In this document: piece after piece, positions 41,878 through 51,266 of the stretch | How the letters are laid out: each line of letters starts with the position of its first letter | Numbering within the stretch: the stretch's first letter is position 1 | Assembly: GCF_029946515.1 (NCBI RefSeq) | Contig: NZ_JARZHH010000057.1 | Location: forward strand, 1 to 64,000 | DNA from: Polyangium sp. 6x1 | GTDB lineage: Bacteria; Myxococcota_A; Polyangia; Polyangiales; Polyangiaceae | DNA: 64,000 nt | Direction: 5' to 3' | The notes under the pieces: model-generated | What the model saw: only the letters and a program-made list of their open reading frames with translations | The model's database searches: none | What the model was told of the DNA's origin: nothing | Translations under genes and position numbers: made by a program

Positions 41878-41901
41878 AGGGCCGTGTCCGAGCACGGCCC
41901 T
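41878..41901. terminator. Convergent hairpin terminator
   Basis: Perfect 9-bp stem AGGGCCGTG/CACGGCCCT, loop TCCGAG, starting 1 nt after the Memo-like stop and 19 nt before the end of the FHA regulator on the other strand. Confidence 0.65.
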
Positions 41902-41920
41902 CGTCGGCTCGAACGAAAGG

Positions 41921-43186
41921 TCAGCTTCGCGAGAACTTGCGCCGCGCGATATCGAGGCCGAGGCGCTCGGCCTCGCGGTAGATCGCCTGGCGCGACATCC
42001 CGAGCGAACGCGCCGCCGACGCGACCGAGCCGTTCGCACGCGCGAGCGCATCCTCGAGGCGCGCGCGGGCGAGCGAAGGATCCGTGGCGGGCGGCAGCGA
42101 GGGTTTCGTGCGGCTCGCCCTCGCGAGCGACGACGCGATCGACGAGGGAAGGATCGCGCCGTCGGGGCCCGCGACCTCGGCCGCGGAGACGAGCGTCGCT
42201 TCGAGCTGCGGCACGCCGCCCGGCCAGCCCGCGCGCACGAGCGACTCGAGCAGCTCCGGCGTGATGCGCGCGAGCTCGATGCCGCGGCGCTCCGCGATGT
42301 CCTGCACGATCGCCGCGATGTCCTCGCGGCGGTGTTCGAGCGGCGTGATCGTGACGCGCTTGCCCGAGAAGAGCGAAGCGAACCACGGCGCGAGCTTGCC
42401 GTCGCCGACCGCGCGATCGAGGGGCTGACCCACCGTCGCGATCACCGACACGCCGCTCGTGCGACCGACCGCGTGCGCGATCTCGAGCTGCTGCGGGCGC
42501 GGCAGCCGATCGGCGTCGAGCACGACCCAGGTCATCGGGCGGATGCCCGCCGGGATCGTCGGCTTGCCTTCGGCGCGACCGTCCACCGTCACGATGTCGC
42601 CCACGCCTTCGCGCACCGCGGCGGCGAGCTTCGCCATCGTGCGCTTGCCCGTGCCGGGCCCGCCCTCGATGCACACGCACGAGCCGCCCTTCACGAGATC
42701 GAGGATCGGATCGATCCAGTCCTTGCGCTGCCGCGGGCCGTGCACCAGCGGTCCCGTGCGCATGACGGCGCCGCCATACGCGCTGAGATCACGCTCGACG
42801 AACACGCCGATCCGGCTGCCGAGACGAACCACGTCGCCGTGGCTGAGACCGATGCGACGCGCGCGCACGCCGTCGACGAACGTGCCGTCGGGCGTGCCGA
42901 GATCCTCGACGTAGCAACCATCCGCGCGAACGCTGACGCGCGCGTGCTCCGCCGCGATCCCCGCGCCTTCCACGTGCGCGTCACGTGACGCGCTGCCGAT
43001 CACCGCGCCGTCGGTGAGCGTGATCGGCGCGAGCTCGCCGTTGAAACCGATGAGCACGAGACCCCAGCCGCTTCCGTCACGCCGACCCTTCGCGAAGACG
43101 CCCGAGCGGTGCTCTTTTTGTGCTTGGCTGACCGCCTCCGCGTTCGAACCGGAGTTGATACGCAAAGCCGCTTGCTGTTCGTTCAT
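41921..43186 (-). CDS. FHA-AAA+-Fis regulator, degenerate enhancer-binding-protein type
   Basis: 421 residues from ATG 43186 (G-rich ribosome site); an in-frame ATG at 43198 adds four. An FHA-like domain (about 41-135) ends with LGTPDGTFVDG, but the usual GR is GS and the SRxH is AExH, so phosphothreonine binding is doubtful. An AAA+-like part has Walker A GGPGTGKRT (175-183) and VVLDADRL (221-228). It lacks the GAFTGA loop that contacts sigma54, and its WPGGVPQLE replaces the sensor-II Arg of WPGNVREL with Pro. A Fis-type HTH (ANGSVASAARSLGMSRQAIY, about 384-403) closes the protein. Probably a DNA-binding regulator that no longer acts as a classical sigma54 activator. Confidence 0.85.
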   Translation of the reverse strand: MNEQQAALRINSGSNAEAVSQAQKEHRSGVFAKGRRDGSGWGLVLIGFNGELAPITLTDGAVIGSASRDAHVEGAGIAAEHARVSVRADGCYVEDLGTPDGTFVDGVRARRIGLSHGDVVRLGSRIGVFVERDLSAYGGAVMRTGPLVHGPRQRKDWIDPILDLVKGGSCVCIEGGPGTGKRTMAKLAAAVREGVGDIVTVDGRAEGKPTIPAGIRPMTWVVLDADRLPRPQQLEIAHAVGRTSGVSVIATVGQPLDRAVGDGKLAPWFASLFSGKRVTITPLEHRREDIAAIVQDIAERRGIELARITPELLESLVRAGWPGGVPQLEATLVSAAEVAGPDGAILPSSIASSLARASRTKPSLPPATDPSLARARLEDALARANGSVASAARSLGMSRQAIYREAERLGLDIARRKFSRS

Positions 43187-43337
43187 GTTTCCCCCCATCC
43201 CTACGGAGCACCCGACGGTGCCCCATCCGCCTGTGCTGCAACCCCCAACGGCCGACTCTCCGGCCAGGCCGTCCGATGCAACGGTTGAAGAAGATACTCT
43301 TGGAATTCAAAGAGGCAACCGCCTGGGGCACAGGGCT

Positions 43338-43366
43338 TGACAGTTTCCAAAGTGCCGAGTAGGAAT
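43338..43366 (+). promoter_or_regulatory. Candidate promoter for the tRNA-Gly pair
   Basis: TTGACA at 43338-43343, exact 17-nt spacer, TAGGAA at 43361-43366. It lies about 125 nt before the first tRNA. The stretch 43187-43491 holds no other gene I can support. A leader of about 115 nt would be removed by RNase P. Confidence 0.6.
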
Positions 43367-43491
43367 GGCCTCGCTGCTGACGAGGCGCGCCTCGGTACGC
43401 AGTGGGGCCCTCCTCGGGGACCTCCCGAGTGAATCGGGAAAAACCCGAACGGTCCGTCGACATCGCGCTCTTTACGGCGGTGACGAAGTCT

Positions 43492-43563
<72 letters not shown>

Positions 43564-43594
43564 CTGAAAATCAGCAGTTCCTTCGCAACACCCT

Positions 43595-43666
<72 letters not shown>

Positions 43667-43676
43667 CCGCAGCATA

Positions 43677-43726
43677 AAAAACACGAAAGGCCGGCCGCAC
43701 GAACTGCGAGCCGGCCTTCGTGTTTC
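43677..43726 (+). terminator. Terminator after the tRNA-Gly pair
   Basis: Long inverted repeat AACACGAAAGGCCGGC (from about 43680) with GCCGGCCTTCGTGTTT (from 43710), about 15 pairs with one bulge, flanked by an A-run on the left and TTT on the right. It can work in both directions. Confidence 0.7.
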
Positions 43727-43786
43727 GAAGGTCCCAGGCACAAACGCGGCCGGCCCGCGCCCCCGTTGTGATACGCCTCCTCGGCG

Positions 43787-44953
43787 ATGCCGCCCGCGCC
43801 CCTTCACGAGCGACTCCGACAGCTCGCGAGCACCCTCGAACGACAGTTCCTCGGCAAGGACGAGATCATCCGGCTTCTCATGATCTCGGTCGTCGCCGGC
43901 GAGCACTGCGTGCTCCTCGGTCCGCCCGGCACGGCCAAGAGCGCCCTCATCCGCTCCCTCTCGGAGCTCATGCAGGCGAACTACTTCGAGTACCTGCTCA
44001 CGCGCTTCACCGAGCCAAACGAGATCTTCGGCCCCGTCGACATCGTCGCCTTCCGCGAAGGTACCTACCGCCGCAACACAGCCGGCATGCTGCCCGAAGC
44101 AGAGGTCGTCTTCCTCGACGAAGTCTTCAAGGCGAACAGCGCGATCCTGAACGCGCTCCTCACGCTGCTCAACGAGCGCAAGTTCACGAGCGGCGGCAAG
44201 GTGATGCGCTGCCCGCTCATCAGCGTCTTCGCAGCCTCGAACGAGGTGCCAGGCGACGAGACGCTGAACGCGATCTTCGATCGCTTCCTGCTGCGCGTCC
44301 ACTCGGACAACCTCGACGCCTACCACTTCAACGAGCTCCTGCAGCGCGGCATCCAGCACGAGATCCGCCAGATGTCGGGCGATCCACTGCGCCCCGTCGT
44401 CACCGCCCGCGAGCTCGCCGATCTCGGCAAGAGCTTCGGCGGTCGGATGAATTTCTCCGACGCATTCCTCTCGGCCTACAAAGGCATCGTCTTCCAGATC
44501 CGCGCCGAAGGCATCTCGCTCTCGGATCGTCGCGTCGTGAAGATGCTCAAGCTCTTCGCCGCAAGCGCCTACCTCGACGGACGGAGCACGACCGACGCGA
44601 GCGACTTCTTCGTCCTCAAGCACATCTGGAACAACCAGGACCAAGCCGCGATCCTCGAAGGCATCGTGCAGCCCGTGCTCGAAGCATTCTTCCGCGAGCA
44701 CCCCGATCGCCGCCGCGTCGGCGCACTCGGCGTAGGCGTCGACGCCCTCGCCGCCGAGATCGATCGCATCCGCCAGCTCCTCACCGGCGGCACCGCCCTC
44801 GGCGACGTGCAGCTCTTCAGCCAGCTCAAAGCCCTCGGCGAGATCAAGACCGCACTCGCCGGGATCACCGATCCCCGCGCCCGCGAGCTCGAGAAGCGCG
44901 TCGCGCAGCTGCTCGAAGCGTCCTTCCGCAGCGGTCGCTTCGCGCAGATCTGA
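43787..44953 (+). CDS. MoxR-family AAA+ ATPase, RavA-like
   Basis: 388 residues from ATG 43787. Walker A GPPGTAKSALIR, Walker B EVVFLDEVFKAN, sensor I region FAASNEVPGDE and an Arg-finger region IFDRFLLRV mark a MoxR-type ATPase; sequence style (FTEPNEIFGPVDI, LLNERKF) is that of the RavA subgroup. Such chaperone-like ATPases usually act with a von Willebrand (VWA) partner protein. No VWA gene is next to it here: the following gene, rluB-like, is on the opposite strand. The C-terminus has a helical segment (LFSQLKALGEIKTALAGI). Immediately downstream lies a copy of the dispersed multi-hairpin repeat. Confidence 0.92.
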   Translation: MPPAPLHERLRQLASTLERQFLGKDEIIRLLMISVVAGEHCVLLGPPGTAKSALIRSLSELMQANYFEYLLTRFTEPNEIFGPVDIVAFREGTYRRNTAGMLPEAEVVFLDEVFKANSAILNALLTLLNERKFTSGGKVMRCPLISVFAASNEVPGDETLNAIFDRFLLRVHSDNLDAYHFNELLQRGIQHEIRQMSGDPLRPVVTARELADLGKSFGGRMNFSDAFLSAYKGIVFQIRAEGISLSDRRVVKMLKLFAASAYLDGRSTTDASDFFVLKHIWNNQDQAAILEGIVQPVLEAFFREHPDRRRVGALGVGVDALAAEIDRIRQLLTGGTALGDVQLFSQLKALGEIKTALAGITDPRARELEKRVAQLLEASFRSGRFAQI

Positions 44954-44967
44954 GGAGTTCCACAGCG

Positions 44968-45072
44968 TAGCGCCGGGGTTTCACCCCGGACCCGACCAGG
45001 GGTTGTCCACCCCTGGACCCGGACCAGGGCCAGCCCTGGACCTCTGATGCATCGACCGCGATGCGGTCGATG
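44968..45072 (-). repeat. Dispersed multi-hairpin element, copy B
   Basis: Positions 44968-45043 on the minus strand equal 161-236 on the plus strand over all 76 nt. The adjoining hairpin (45046-45072) has stem TGCATCGACCGC/GCGGTCGATGCA, in place of the 13-bp stem of copy A: sequence differs but pairing is kept. The element fills the gap between convergent MoxR (stop 44953) and the rluB-like gene (stop 45097), where it could end both transcripts. Confidence 0.85.
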
Positions 45073-45096
45073 CACCGAAGTCTGTGGGGCACCCTT

Positions 45097-46092
45097 TCAG
45101 GTGGGCCGCTTGCGCTCGCGCGGTCTGCTGGTCCCACGCTCGCGCGGTCCGCTCGTCCCACGCTCGCGCGGCGGCCCGCTCGTCCCACGTTCGCGCCGAT
45201 CCGCAGGCCGCGCGCCTCGCTCCTCGCGTCCGCCTTCCCGCGACGCGTACCCCGCCCGCGGCCGCTCGCCGCGCTCGCCCCGATCCCGCGGCGCCGCGCC
45301 GACGTGCGCCCGCGGCCTCTGCTGCTTCGCGCGCTGCGCCGGCATCTGATCCACAGCCGGGCGCACGCGCTTCGGCACGCCGAACTCCTTGCGGATCGCG
45401 AGCAGCTCGTCGACCGTCAAGAGCCGCCACTTCCCCGGCAAGAGCCCCTCGGACGTCACGCCAGCAAAGCTGAGCCGCGCGAGTCGCATCACGGGGAAGC
45501 CCGTCGCCTCGCCCATGCGGCGGATCTGCTGGTTGCGCCCTTCGCGCAAGGTGATCTCGAGCCAGGTCTTGTCGCCCTCGTGCCGCAGGATGCGCACGTC
45601 CGCCGGCAGCGTCTTGCCGTCTTCGAGCTCGACGCCCGTGCGCCACACGTCCGCGTCGCCTTCATCCATCACGCCACGAACTTTGAGGACGTACGTCTTG
45701 GGCACGCCGCCGCGCGGATGAAGCAGGCCGTTCGAGAACTCGCCGTCGTTCGTCATCAAGAGGACGCCGCTCGTCGCGAAGTCGAGGCGACCGACGGGAT
45801 AGACGCGCGCCCCCGCACTGCGCACGTGGTCCGCGACCGTGGGTCGACCCTCGGGATCATGGAGCGTCGACACGACGTTCCGCGGCTTGTGCAGCACGAG
45901 GTAGACCGGCGACTCCGCCGTGAGGCGCTTCCCATCCACCTCGATCTTGTCGCGACGCGGGTCGGCCTTGGCCCCGAGCTCCGTCACGACGCGCCCGTTC
46001 ACCCGGACCCGCCCTGCCGTGACCAGCTCCTCCGCTGCGCGCCGGGAGCTCACCCCCGAACGGGCGATGATCTTCTGCAACCGCTCTTCCAT
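45097..46092 (-). CDS. 23S rRNA pseudouridine synthase, RluB/RsuA family
   Basis: 331 residues from ATG 46092; the frame is open further upstream, but conservation starts at MEERLQKIIARSGVSSRRAAE, an S4 RNA-binding domain. The catalytic domain contains GRLDFATSGVLLMTNDG with the active Asp, then LREGRNQQIRRMGEATGFPVMRLARL. These isomerise uridine in rRNA; RluB versus RsuA cannot be told with certainty, but the long basic C-terminal tail is RluB-like. The last 70 residues are Arg/Gly/Pro-rich with repeats of RERGTSGP, encoded by near-perfect 24-nt units at about 45110-45200. Divergent from the cupin gene. Confidence 0.9.
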   Translation of the reverse strand: MEERLQKIIARSGVSSRRAAEELVTAGRVRVNGRVVTELGAKADPRRDKIEVDGKRLTAESPVYLVLHKPRNVVSTLHDPEGRPTVADHVRSAGARVYPVGRLDFATSGVLLMTNDGEFSNGLLHPRGGVPKTYVLKVRGVMDEGDADVWRTGVELEDGKTLPADVRILRHEGDKTWLEITLREGRNQQIRRMGEATGFPVMRLARLSFAGVTSEGLLPGKWRLLTVDELLAIRKEFGVPKRVRPAVDQMPAQRAKQQRPRAHVGAAPRDRGERGERPRAGYASREGGREERGARPADRRERGTSGPPRERGTSGPRERGTSRPRERKRPT

Positions 46093-46217
46093 CCGCCGAC
46101 ACGCCTCCAGCCCGCTGCTCTCGCCGCTCTTCGCTCGAAACCCATTCGACGCTCGGGGCTCCGGGTCGCCCGACGGCGCCCTTCGCTCCAAACCCGCAGT
46201 CGTGATAAGCACGCTCC

Positions 46218-46571
46218 ATGCGCCGCGTCGACAAGCCGTGGGGTCACGAGCTCATCTGGGCGGAGACGTCCCGCTACGTGGGCAAGTTGCTCCACATCCG
46301 GGCAGGCGAGCGTCTGTCCCGTCAATACCACCGGGTCAAGGAAGAGACACTCTTTCTCCAGTCGGGCGAGATGGACCTCGAAGTGGGGCCGAAGGAGTCG
46401 CTCGAACGTCGCCGCATGGCGAAGGGCGACGTCTTCCACGTCCTGCCCGGGACAATCCACCGCATGATCGCCGTCACCGACGTCGACGTGATCGAAGTCT
46501 CCACGCCCGAGCTCGACGACGTGGTCCGCATCGAGGACGTCTACGGCCGCGAAGGCACGAGCTCGCCCTGA
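46218..46571 (+). CDS. Cupin protein, mannose-6-phosphate isomerase type II-like
   Basis: 117 residues, a single cupin barrel. VDKPWGHELIW at the start and LSRQYHRVKEETLFLQSGEMDLEVG are typical of the type II phosphomannose isomerase cupin, with metal-binding His, Glu and a second His in VLPGTIHRMIAV. It lacks the nucleotidyltransferase part found in fused GMP/PMI enzymes. It could be a stand-alone sugar-phosphate isomerase or a sugar-binding cupin. A monocistronic gene divergent from rluB-like and convergent with the lipoprotein pair. Confidence 0.85.
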   Translation: MRRVDKPWGHELIWAETSRYVGKLLHIRAGERLSRQYHRVKEETLFLQSGEMDLEVGPKESLERRRMAKGDVFHVLPGTIHRMIAVTDVDVIEVSTPELDDVVRIEDVYGREGTSSP

Positions 46572-46587
46572 CATGATCGTCGTCGCG

Positions 46588-47433
46588 CTAGGGCTTCTTC
46601 TTCTCGCTCTTGTTGGCCTTGTCGTTGGCCTTGTCGCCTTTTTTCTCGGCCGGCGCGGCTGAGCCCTTCGGCTCGGCTCCACCCTCGTCGCCGTCCTTGT
46701 CGGCGTCGCCCTTCTCGGCCTCGCGCTTCTCGGCCTCGCGCTTCTTCGCCTCTTCTTCCTTCTTCTGCTCGGCCTCTTCGGCACGGCGGCGCGCCTCCGT
46801 GTCGTGATCCCAGCGATCGACCCGCTCGTCGGCGTCGAGGTCCACGCCCATCCGTTCGAGCTTCCCTTCGCGGTAGACCTCCCAGACGTCGGGCTTGCCG
46901 TCGCGGTTCTGGTCGCGCTTGATGCGCGAGAGGCGCCCGTCCGAGTACGACTTCCACTCGTCGGGCTTGCCGTCGCGATCGTTGTCGAGCTGGACCTCGG
47001 CGAGCTTGCCGCGCGAGAACGTGATCCACGTGTCGATGCGGCCGTCGTAGTTGCTGTCGCTCTCCTCGTGCAGGCTCTCGCCCTTGTCGTTGTAGCGACG
47101 CACGACGTCCTTCACGCCGTCGAAGTTCGTGTCGATCTCGCGACAGACGAGAATCTTCTTCTGCGACTCGCCCATGCCGACGAGCAAGAAGACGCGGCGG
47201 ACGTTCGGCTTGAGCGAGCCAGGCCCCGCGATCTCGCTCGCCTCCCGATCCTTCCGGCCCTTCCAGTCGCACATCGAGCGATCGTCGACCTTGTAGGCCG
47301 GACCTTTGAGCGGAGCGCGCTTCGGCGTGGTCTCGCCGGTGAACGCGTTCGTCGTGGGCGCGGGCGTGCTCGCGCACGCTGAGAGCGCGAGGAGAGAGCC
47401 TGCGAGGGTCGACGCGATCACGCGGCTCGTCAT
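46588..47433 (-). CDS. Putative lipoprotein with DxNxDGxxD repeats, second of a pair
   Basis: 281 residues from ATG 47433, overlapping the stop of the upstream gene (ATGA). Signal with lipobox LLALSAC. At least five acidic loops follow (DTNFDGVKD, DSNYDGRID, DNDRDGKPDEW, DQNRDGKPDVW, DLDADERVDRW) spaced by about 20 residues with Tyr/Gly/Lys-rich links (GKLAE, GRLSR, GKLERM). The loops look like Ca2+-binding type 3 or EF-hand-like loops. The C-terminal 80 residues are a Lys/Glu/Ala/Asp low-complexity tail, which may lie along the cell wall. Related to its upstream partner; function unknown. Confidence 0.82.
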   Translation of the reverse strand: MTSRVIASTLAGSLLALSACASTPAPTTNAFTGETTPKRAPLKGPAYKVDDRSMCDWKGRKDREASEIAGPGSLKPNVRRVFLLVGMGESQKKILVCREIDTNFDGVKDVVRRYNDKGESLHEESDSNYDGRIDTWITFSRGKLAEVQLDNDRDGKPDEWKSYSDGRLSRIKRDQNRDGKPDVWEVYREGKLERMGVDLDADERVDRWDHDTEARRRAEEAEQKKEEEAKKREAEKREAEKGDADKDGDEGGAEPKGSAAPAEKKGDKANDKANKSEKKKP

Positions 47434-48215
47434 CGTGGGCTCGCTCCACCTGGCTGCGGTGCGGTCGGCGCGCCCGCCGGGAGCACCGGCACGGTCGGGA
47501 GCGGCGCCGCGCCCGAGGGCCGGGGCGCTGGGGCCTGCGGCCTGGGCGGCATCGCGGCTTGCTTCGCGCGGGCCTCGGCGCAGAGGTCGAGCACCGTCTC
47601 GGGATCGGGCTTGCCGTCGACGTTGCGATCCATGGCGACGAGCGCGCATCGATCGTCCGTCGGATCGTTGAAGGCCCACCACTGATCGATGAGCCCGTCG
47701 CCGTCCGAGTCGCGCTCGCGCCGGACGAGGCGGCCGCCCTCGTAGTAGTCCCAGGTGTCGAGCTTGTCGTCGAAGTTGGTCTCGCGTTCCTTCAGGAACA
47801 CGGCGCCGTCGCGGGAGCTCACGATCTCGTCGGCCCGACCATCCCTGTCGTAGTCCGACTCGCGGCGGCGCTCGCGGCCGGCCGGGTCGTAGTAGACGAA
47901 GACATCGATGGCGCCGTCGAAGTTGAGGTCGAGCACGCGGCAGAGCTCGCGGCCGGAGGCGTCGGGCACGCGCGTCATGTCGGGCTTGCCGTCCCCGTTC
48001 GCGTCGAAGCGCTGCGCGTTCGCCGCGGCCATGTCGCAGGCCTCGTGTTTCACCTCGGTGTCACGCTCGGCGCCGGTGGGGAAGGCGACCGGCGCGTTCC
48101 CCGGGTCGGCCGAGGTGCACGCGGCGCTACCGATCGCCGAAAGCGACGTGAGCAAGGCCGCGACGCCGAGGGAGCGCGCCCAGCGGCAAGGGCATGGAAA
48201 GCGGCTGGATTCCAA
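47430..48215 (-). CDS. Putative lipoprotein with DxNxDGxxD repeats, first of a pair
   Basis: 261 residues from TTG 48215, the only start codon in frame before the signal peptide, so the start is uncertain. Hydrophobic core and lipobox SAAC. Acidic loops: DANGDGKPDM, DLNFDGAIDVF, DYDRDGRADEI, ETNFDDKLDTW, DSDGDGLIDQWW, DRNVDGKPD. These match the loops of the downstream partner, which suggests gene duplication. The last 60 residues are Pro/Ala-rich. The pair is coupled through a 4-nt overlap. No enzymatic motif is seen; calcium binding is inferred from the acidic loops. Confidence 0.78.
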   Translation of the reverse strand: MESSRFPCPCRWARSLGVAALLTSLSAIGSAACTSADPGNAPVAFPTGAERDTEVKHEACDMAAANAQRFDANGDGKPDMTRVPDASGRELCRVLDLNFDGAIDVFVYYDPAGRERRRESDYDRDGRADEIVSSRDGAVFLKERETNFDDKLDTWDYYEGGRLVRRERDSDGDGLIDQWWAFNDPTDDRCALVAMDRNVDGKPDPETVLDLCAEARAKQAAMPPRPQAPAPRPSGAAPLPTVPVLPAGAPTAPQPGGASPR

Positions 48216-48227
48216 GCGTTCGAGGCG

Positions 48228-48257
48228 AGTCTAGACGCAGCGTGATGCCTTCCGCAA
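48228..48257 (-). promoter_or_regulatory. Candidate promoter for the lipoprotein pair
   Basis: On the minus strand, TTGCGG (48257-48252), 18-nt spacer, TAGACT (48233-48228). It would leave a leader of only a few nucleotides before TTG 48215, so either the message is nearly leaderless or this match is accidental. Confidence 0.3.
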
Positions 48258-48333
48258 GGCGAGCGGGAGGCCGATGCCGTGCTCGTGCTCCTGCATCTGA
48301 CGTGCGTTTCCGGAGACTCCCGAGTCTTCCTGA

Positions 48334-48362
48334 TTGACAACACACGTACCGGCATCTAGGGT
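48334..48362 (+). promoter_or_regulatory. Candidate promoter for the RHH gene and lepA
   Basis: TTGACA at 48334-48339, exact 17-nt spacer, TAGGGT at 48357-48362. The best promoter match in the window. The first start codon is 48448, giving a leader of about 80 nt. Confidence 0.65.
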
Positions 48363-48447
48363 AACGCCTTGTCAGTATCCCTCAGAGTCCTGGGGGCGCG
48401 CCGTCCGCATTCGGCGGGTGACGCGAAGAGCGCAGGGCCGGCGTGAC

Positions 48448-48639
48448 ATGTCGCGAAAGAAAGTCTCGACGACCATCTACATCACGCCCGAGCAGGCCGA
48501 GCGCCTGAAGCTCTTGCACGACCGGACGAAGGTGCCGATCGCGGTCTACATCCGCGAGGGGATCGACATGGTCCTCAAGCACTACGAGCACGTGCTCCCG
48601 GGACAGATGAGCCTGGAGACGACGGTCCAGAAGAAGTAA
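48448..48639 (+). CDS. Ribbon-helix-helix protein
   Basis: 63 residues from ATG 48448. An N-terminal beta strand KVSTTIYITPEQAERLKLL followed by two helices (RTKVPIAVYIREGIDMVLKHY) is the CopG-type ribbon-helix-helix layout, which binds DNA as a dimer through the strand. No toxin gene partner is next to it; lepA follows 75 nt downstream in the same direction. It may be a stand-alone repressor, possibly of its own promoter at 48334-48362. Confidence 0.82.
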   Translation: MSRKKVSTTIYITPEQAERLKLLHDRTKVPIAVYIREGIDMVLKHYEHVLPGQMSLETTVQKK

Positions 48640-48714
48640 CCGCCTAGGCCGTGGCTTTCGCCCACGCGACGCGCTAGGAGCACGCGGCCGTCGTCTTGCC
48701 GGCCTCACGGAAGT

Positions 48715-50517
<1,803 letters not shown>

Positions 50518-50566
50518 AGCGCGCGCCCTCTATCGTCCGCGGCCGAGCCTTCGTATAACGCGCGAC

Positions 50567-51181
50567 ATGTCGGTCGCTCGACGCGCTCTGCCGCTCTGCC
50601 TCCCGCTCCTCCTCGCTCTCGCCGCTTGCGACGAACCTGCCTCGACGCAGGGCGCGTCGTCCGCGGCGCCCTCGGCTGCCCCGCCGCCCGCGGCCGCGCC
50701 GCCCTCCGCGACGGCGGAGACGACGCCCGCCAAGGCGAAGATCGAGATGCCGCCGCGCCCCGTGCCCCTCGGATCGGCGGGCCCGATCCAGCCGAGCGCG
50801 CCGCCAGATCAGCAGATGATGGCGATCCAGTACACGATCGCGATGGTCACGCCGCGTGGGACCGATCCCCTCGTCGACAAGGACTACGTGGAGCGCATCG
50901 TGAAGAAGCTCGAAGCCGCGGTGCGCACGGCCGACAAGGGCAAGACGCCGCCGAACCCGGTGAAGCCGAACAAGGGCAACCGGAAGCTCGAGGTCGACAT
51001 GGGCAAGGGGTGCAACGAGCGGGTGCCCGAGAACCTGCTCCACCAGCGGGCCGGCTCGTCGCTGAAGGAGGCGTACGAGGCCGGCGTGCTCGTCATCTCC
51101 TGCCACGACGACAAGTGGGAGTGCCATCAGTCGACGCGCATCCCCGAGGACGTCCTGTGCCACGCGGCGCCGCGCCGCTGA
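50567..51181 (+). CDS. Putative lipoprotein, unknown function
   Basis: 204 residues from ATG 50567. Signal LPLLLALAAC with lipobox LAAC, then a roughly 60-residue Ala/Pro-rich linker that may span the cell wall. The folded remainder (about residues 85-204) contains VDMGKGCNERVPENLL and SCHDDKWECHQSTR with four Cys. It does not match a family I recognise. TATAAC at 50554 is a possible -10 element but has no good -35 partner. It may be expressed from lepA read-through. Confidence 0.7.
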   Translation: MSVARRALPLCLPLLLALAACDEPASTQGASSAAPSAAPPPAAAPPSATAETTPAKAKIEMPPRPVPLGSAGPIQPSAPPDQQMMAIQYTIAMVTPRGTDPLVDKDYVERIVKKLEAAVRTADKGKTPPNPVKPNKGNRKLEVDMGKGCNERVPENLLHQRAGSSLKEAYEAGVLVISCHDDKWECHQSTRIPEDVLCHAAPRR

Positions 51182-51266
51182 ACGACGTCCGCCCCTGACG
51201 AGCGAGCCCGTATCACGCGGCGCCTGGCCGCGTCTCCAGGCGCGATGTGGTAAGGGAGAGCGGCCC

